From the NCBI GenBank assembly GCA_028875855.1, contig JAGWVA010000009.1:1-64000 (forward strand): a stretch of 64,000 nucleotides of DNA, written 5' to 3'. Made by a program: the position numbers and the translations under genes. Below, piece by piece: positions 63,639 to 64,000 of this stretch. The notes under the pieces were generated by a model. The model made no database searches, had not been told where the DNA came from, and saw only the letters and a program-made list of their open reading frames with translations. Numbering within the stretch: the first letter of the stretch is position 1; each line of letters opens with the position of its first letter. The stretch comes from Paracoccaceae bacterium (GTDB taxonomy: Bacteria > Pseudomonadota > Alphaproteobacteria > Rhodobacterales > Rhodobacteraceae).

Positions 63639-64000
63639 ATGAAAGCCGCCGCGCTCTTGCTGATCCTTGCCGCGCCTGCCGTGGCGCAGCCCTGCCCCAA
63701 GGGGCCGGACAAGGCGCCAGAGCGTGCCGCGGTGATCGCCGATCTGCAAAAGGCGACATCCGCGCAAGAGGCCGCGGGCCTGATGACAGAGTTCTGGATG
63801 ATCCAGATGCGCGCGCCCGACGTCGAGGCGCAGGCAATGCTGAACGCCGCCGTCGCGCAGCGCAATCAGGGCGACCTGTCGGCGTCCATCGACACCTTGA
63901 CCGGGCTGATCAAGCGATGCCCCGATTACATCGAGGGCTACAACCAGCGCGCCTTCGACGAATATCTGGCCAAGAACGACATGGCCGCGCTGGCGGACAG
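63639..64000 (+). CDS. Secreted TPR-type protein, cut by the window end
   Basis: The first 120 residues are visible. A signal peptide (MKAAALLLILAAPAVA, cleavage after AVA) is followed by helical repeats, including the TPR-like NQGDLSASIDTLTGLIKRCPDYIEGYNQRAFDEYL. The pattern CPKGPD... and CPDYxEGYNQRAF matches a short periplasmic tetratricopeptide protein I recall in Rhodobacterales, of unknown function. The 3' end lies outside. Confidence 0.78.
   Translation, partial: MKAAALLLILAAPAVAQPCPKGPDKAPERAAVIADLQKATSAQEAAGLMTEFWMIQMRAPDVEAQAMLNAAVAQRNQGDLSASIDTLTGLIKRCPDYIEGYNQRAFDEYLAKNDMAALAD

Noticed and set aside
1-64000. CRISPR array, prophage, transposon, toxin-antitoxin or other defence system
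   Set aside because: I looked for regular repeats, integrase or transposase motifs, small overlapping toxin-antitoxin pairs and nuclease-ATPase pairs and saw none; the tRNA-Val has no adjacent integrase or duplicated 3' end.

Overview
The window is a GC-rich chromosomal segment from an alphaproteobacterium, almost certainly of the Rhodobacterales (Rhodobacter/Paracoccus/roseobacter group). The evidence is gene content and order: the C-minus form of ribosomal protein L36, a DUF3035 lipoprotein beside lspA, a DUF1674 (SDHAF4-like) protein, a TspO homologue close to that of Rhodobacter sphaeroides, and an SltF-like transglycosylase inside the flagellar cluster. Coding density is very high, with many 4-base ATGA/GTGA overlaps. 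I see no insertion sequence, prophage, CRISPR array, toxin-antitoxin pair or rRNA, and no gene-free stretch longer than about 220 bases. It reads as core genome, not a genomic island.

Layout. 1-9.5 kb: a partial SDR, MmcQ/YjbR protein, polA, a zf-CHCC protein, an OpgC-type acyltransferase, a HIT protein, a branching GlcNAc-transferase-like protein opposite a sulfotransferase, and N-formylglutamate amidohydrolase. 9.5-10.2 kb: tRNA-Val(GAC), rpmJ and a small membrane protein. 10.3-19.3 kb: a long minus-strand run rsmB > heparinase-like > purH > lspA > DUF3035 lipoprotein > mutL > rmuC. 19.3-23.8 kb: DUF1674, a secreted protein of unknown function, dapB, then rbfA, a phosphodiester glycosidase, truB and an SDR. 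23.8-30.1 kb: tdh-kbl with an XRE-cupin regulator, a DUF1643 protein with a haloacetate-dehalogenase-like hydrolase, a BktB-type thiolase and TspO. 30.1-35.7 kb: the rimP-nusA-ylxR-infB operon behind a structured leader. 35.7-44.4 kb: a 49-residue protein, argJ-mutT, a parvulin, secA, a protein of unknown function, radC and a MipA/OmpV protein.

44.4-55.3 kb holds the main coherent system: fliI on the minus strand, divergent from flgB-flgC-fliE-fliQ-flgF-flgG-flgA-flgH-fliL-sltF-flhA-fliR-flhB-(FliJ-like). These encode the rod, L ring, export gate, ATPase and wall-opening enzyme of a flagellum; C-ring, motor, hook and filament genes lie elsewhere. 55.3-64 kb: a GT2 glycosyltransferase, a phosphohexomutase, rluE, DoxX, a CDP-alcohol phosphatidyltransferase coupled to a membrane-VTT/flavin-disulfide-reductase fusion, an MFS transporter and the start of a TPR protein.

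I found no clearly new multi-gene system. The most interesting items are the rimP leader (tandem terminators enclosed by a perfect 10-bp long-range complement touching the start codon), the loss of all four structural-zinc cysteines in Tdh, the VTT-reductase fusion coupled to a phospholipid-synthesis gene, dyad-rich control regions upstream of kbl and of the thiolase, and short dispersed intergenic palindromes. All calls come from reading the sequence; family names rest on remembered motifs and no database search was run.
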